In this document: one piece after another, positions 36,973 to 37,234 of the stretch
Layout of the letters: each line of letters starts with the position of its first letter
Position numbering within the stretch: the first letter of the stretch is position 1
IMG/VR virus record: IMGVR_UViG_3300047481_000473
Location: 1 to 37,234 of that record
DNA: 37,234 bases
Source of the DNA: a virus
Strand: one strand, 5' to 3'
Translations under genes and position numbers: made by a program
The notes under the pieces: generated by a model
What the model was told of the DNA's origin: nothing
What the model saw: the letters and a program-made list of their open reading frames with translations, nothing else
Databases searched by the model: none

Positions 36973-37234
36973 TACCCTTCTCCTTTAGGAAGTTGGGAAC
37001 ATCATTAACATCAAACGAAACGCCTTCTTTTTCCATTACCTTACGGAAGTCGTTCATACTCATAGAGTTAATCTGTGTCTTTAATACCTCGAATACATCA
37101 ACATCTTTCTCCATAAGTTCCAATGTATTAAGGTTAAGATATGCGTTCTTTAAGGCTATTGCTACTGGGGGTGGGGCAAATAGTCTGTGGATAAAACCCA
37201 AACCTTTCAATGTATCGGTGTCCTCAGTAGTGCC
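36965..37234 (-). CDS. Hypothetical protein, 5' partial
   Basis: The frame is open to the right edge, so the true start is outside; TTG at 37210 is only the first internal possible start. The C-terminal 89 residues are mostly helical with hydrophobic patches (FIHRLFAPPPVAIALKNAYLNL) and acidic/Met-rich parts (FEVLKTQINSMSMNDFRKVMEKEG). No family recognised. Its last bases carry the ribosome site of the next small gene. Confidence 0.55.
   Translation of the reverse strand, partial: GTTEDTDTLKGLGFIHRLFAPPPVAIALKNAYLNLNTLELMEKDVDVFEVLKTQINSMSMNDFRKVMEKEGVSFDVNDVPNFLKEKGNG

Overview
The window is a piece of a tailed double-stranded DNA phage genome. It is AT-rich by eye, very densely packed (many ATGA, TAATG and GTGA stop/start overlaps), and starts inside a tail or fibre gene. 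A WhiB-type Fe-S regulator (about 15.6 kb) points to an actinobacterial host. A SpoVS-like protein and several actinophage-style replication proteins fit that. The low GC would suit a low-GC actinobacterium, such as freshwater lineages, but that is inference. No terminase, portal, capsid, integrase or tRNA gene was recognised.

Layout. (1) 1-2.4 kb: end of the structural region, with a long tail/fibre protein built from duplicated beta modules, then a small membrane protein that could be a holin. (2) 2.4-11.5 kb, plus strand: replication block with a winged-helix protein, DnaC-like loader, SWIM zinc protein, DnaB-like helicase, CHC2/TOPRIM primase, dNMP kinase, SNF2-like helicase, a 47-residue ribbon-helix-helix protein, a MerR-like HTH protein and a probable ssDNA-binding protein. 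(3) 11.5-18.2 kb: family A DNA polymerase, RecA-like recombinase, Holliday-junction-resolvase-like nuclease, WhiB, a RecB/Cas4-like nuclease, a RuvC-like resolvase and small zinc ribbons. (4) 18.2-26.9 kb: SpoVS, a strong terminator at 18.94 kb, a metallophosphoesterase, a run of small unrecognised proteins, a nucleotidyltransferase-like protein, a degenerate HAD-like protein and a two-part 490-residue protein. (5) 27.0-30.3 kb: a compact vitamin B12 module. A leader with three stem-loops is followed by adenosylcobalamin-dependent ribonucleotide reductase, an exported DUF4430/transcobalamin-like protein, a 44-residue membrane peptide and a PduO-type ATP:cob(I)alamin adenosyltransferase, closed by a 12-bp hairpin. 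(6) 30.3-37.2 kb, all minus strand: small ORFs plus a MoxR/CobS-like AAA+ ATPase with a VWA partner that also carries an HELAH motif. A 425-bp gene-free control region rich in repeats lies upstream of this pair.

How it works together. The phage carries most of a replisome and a recombination/resolution set, and it makes deoxynucleotides with a B12-dependent reductase. The standout is that the same short operon appears to encode the enzyme that makes the coenzyme form of B12 and a surface protein that may capture corrinoid. Infection could therefore be provisioned with its own cofactor supply. Functions are read from motifs in the translated sequence; no database search was possible.
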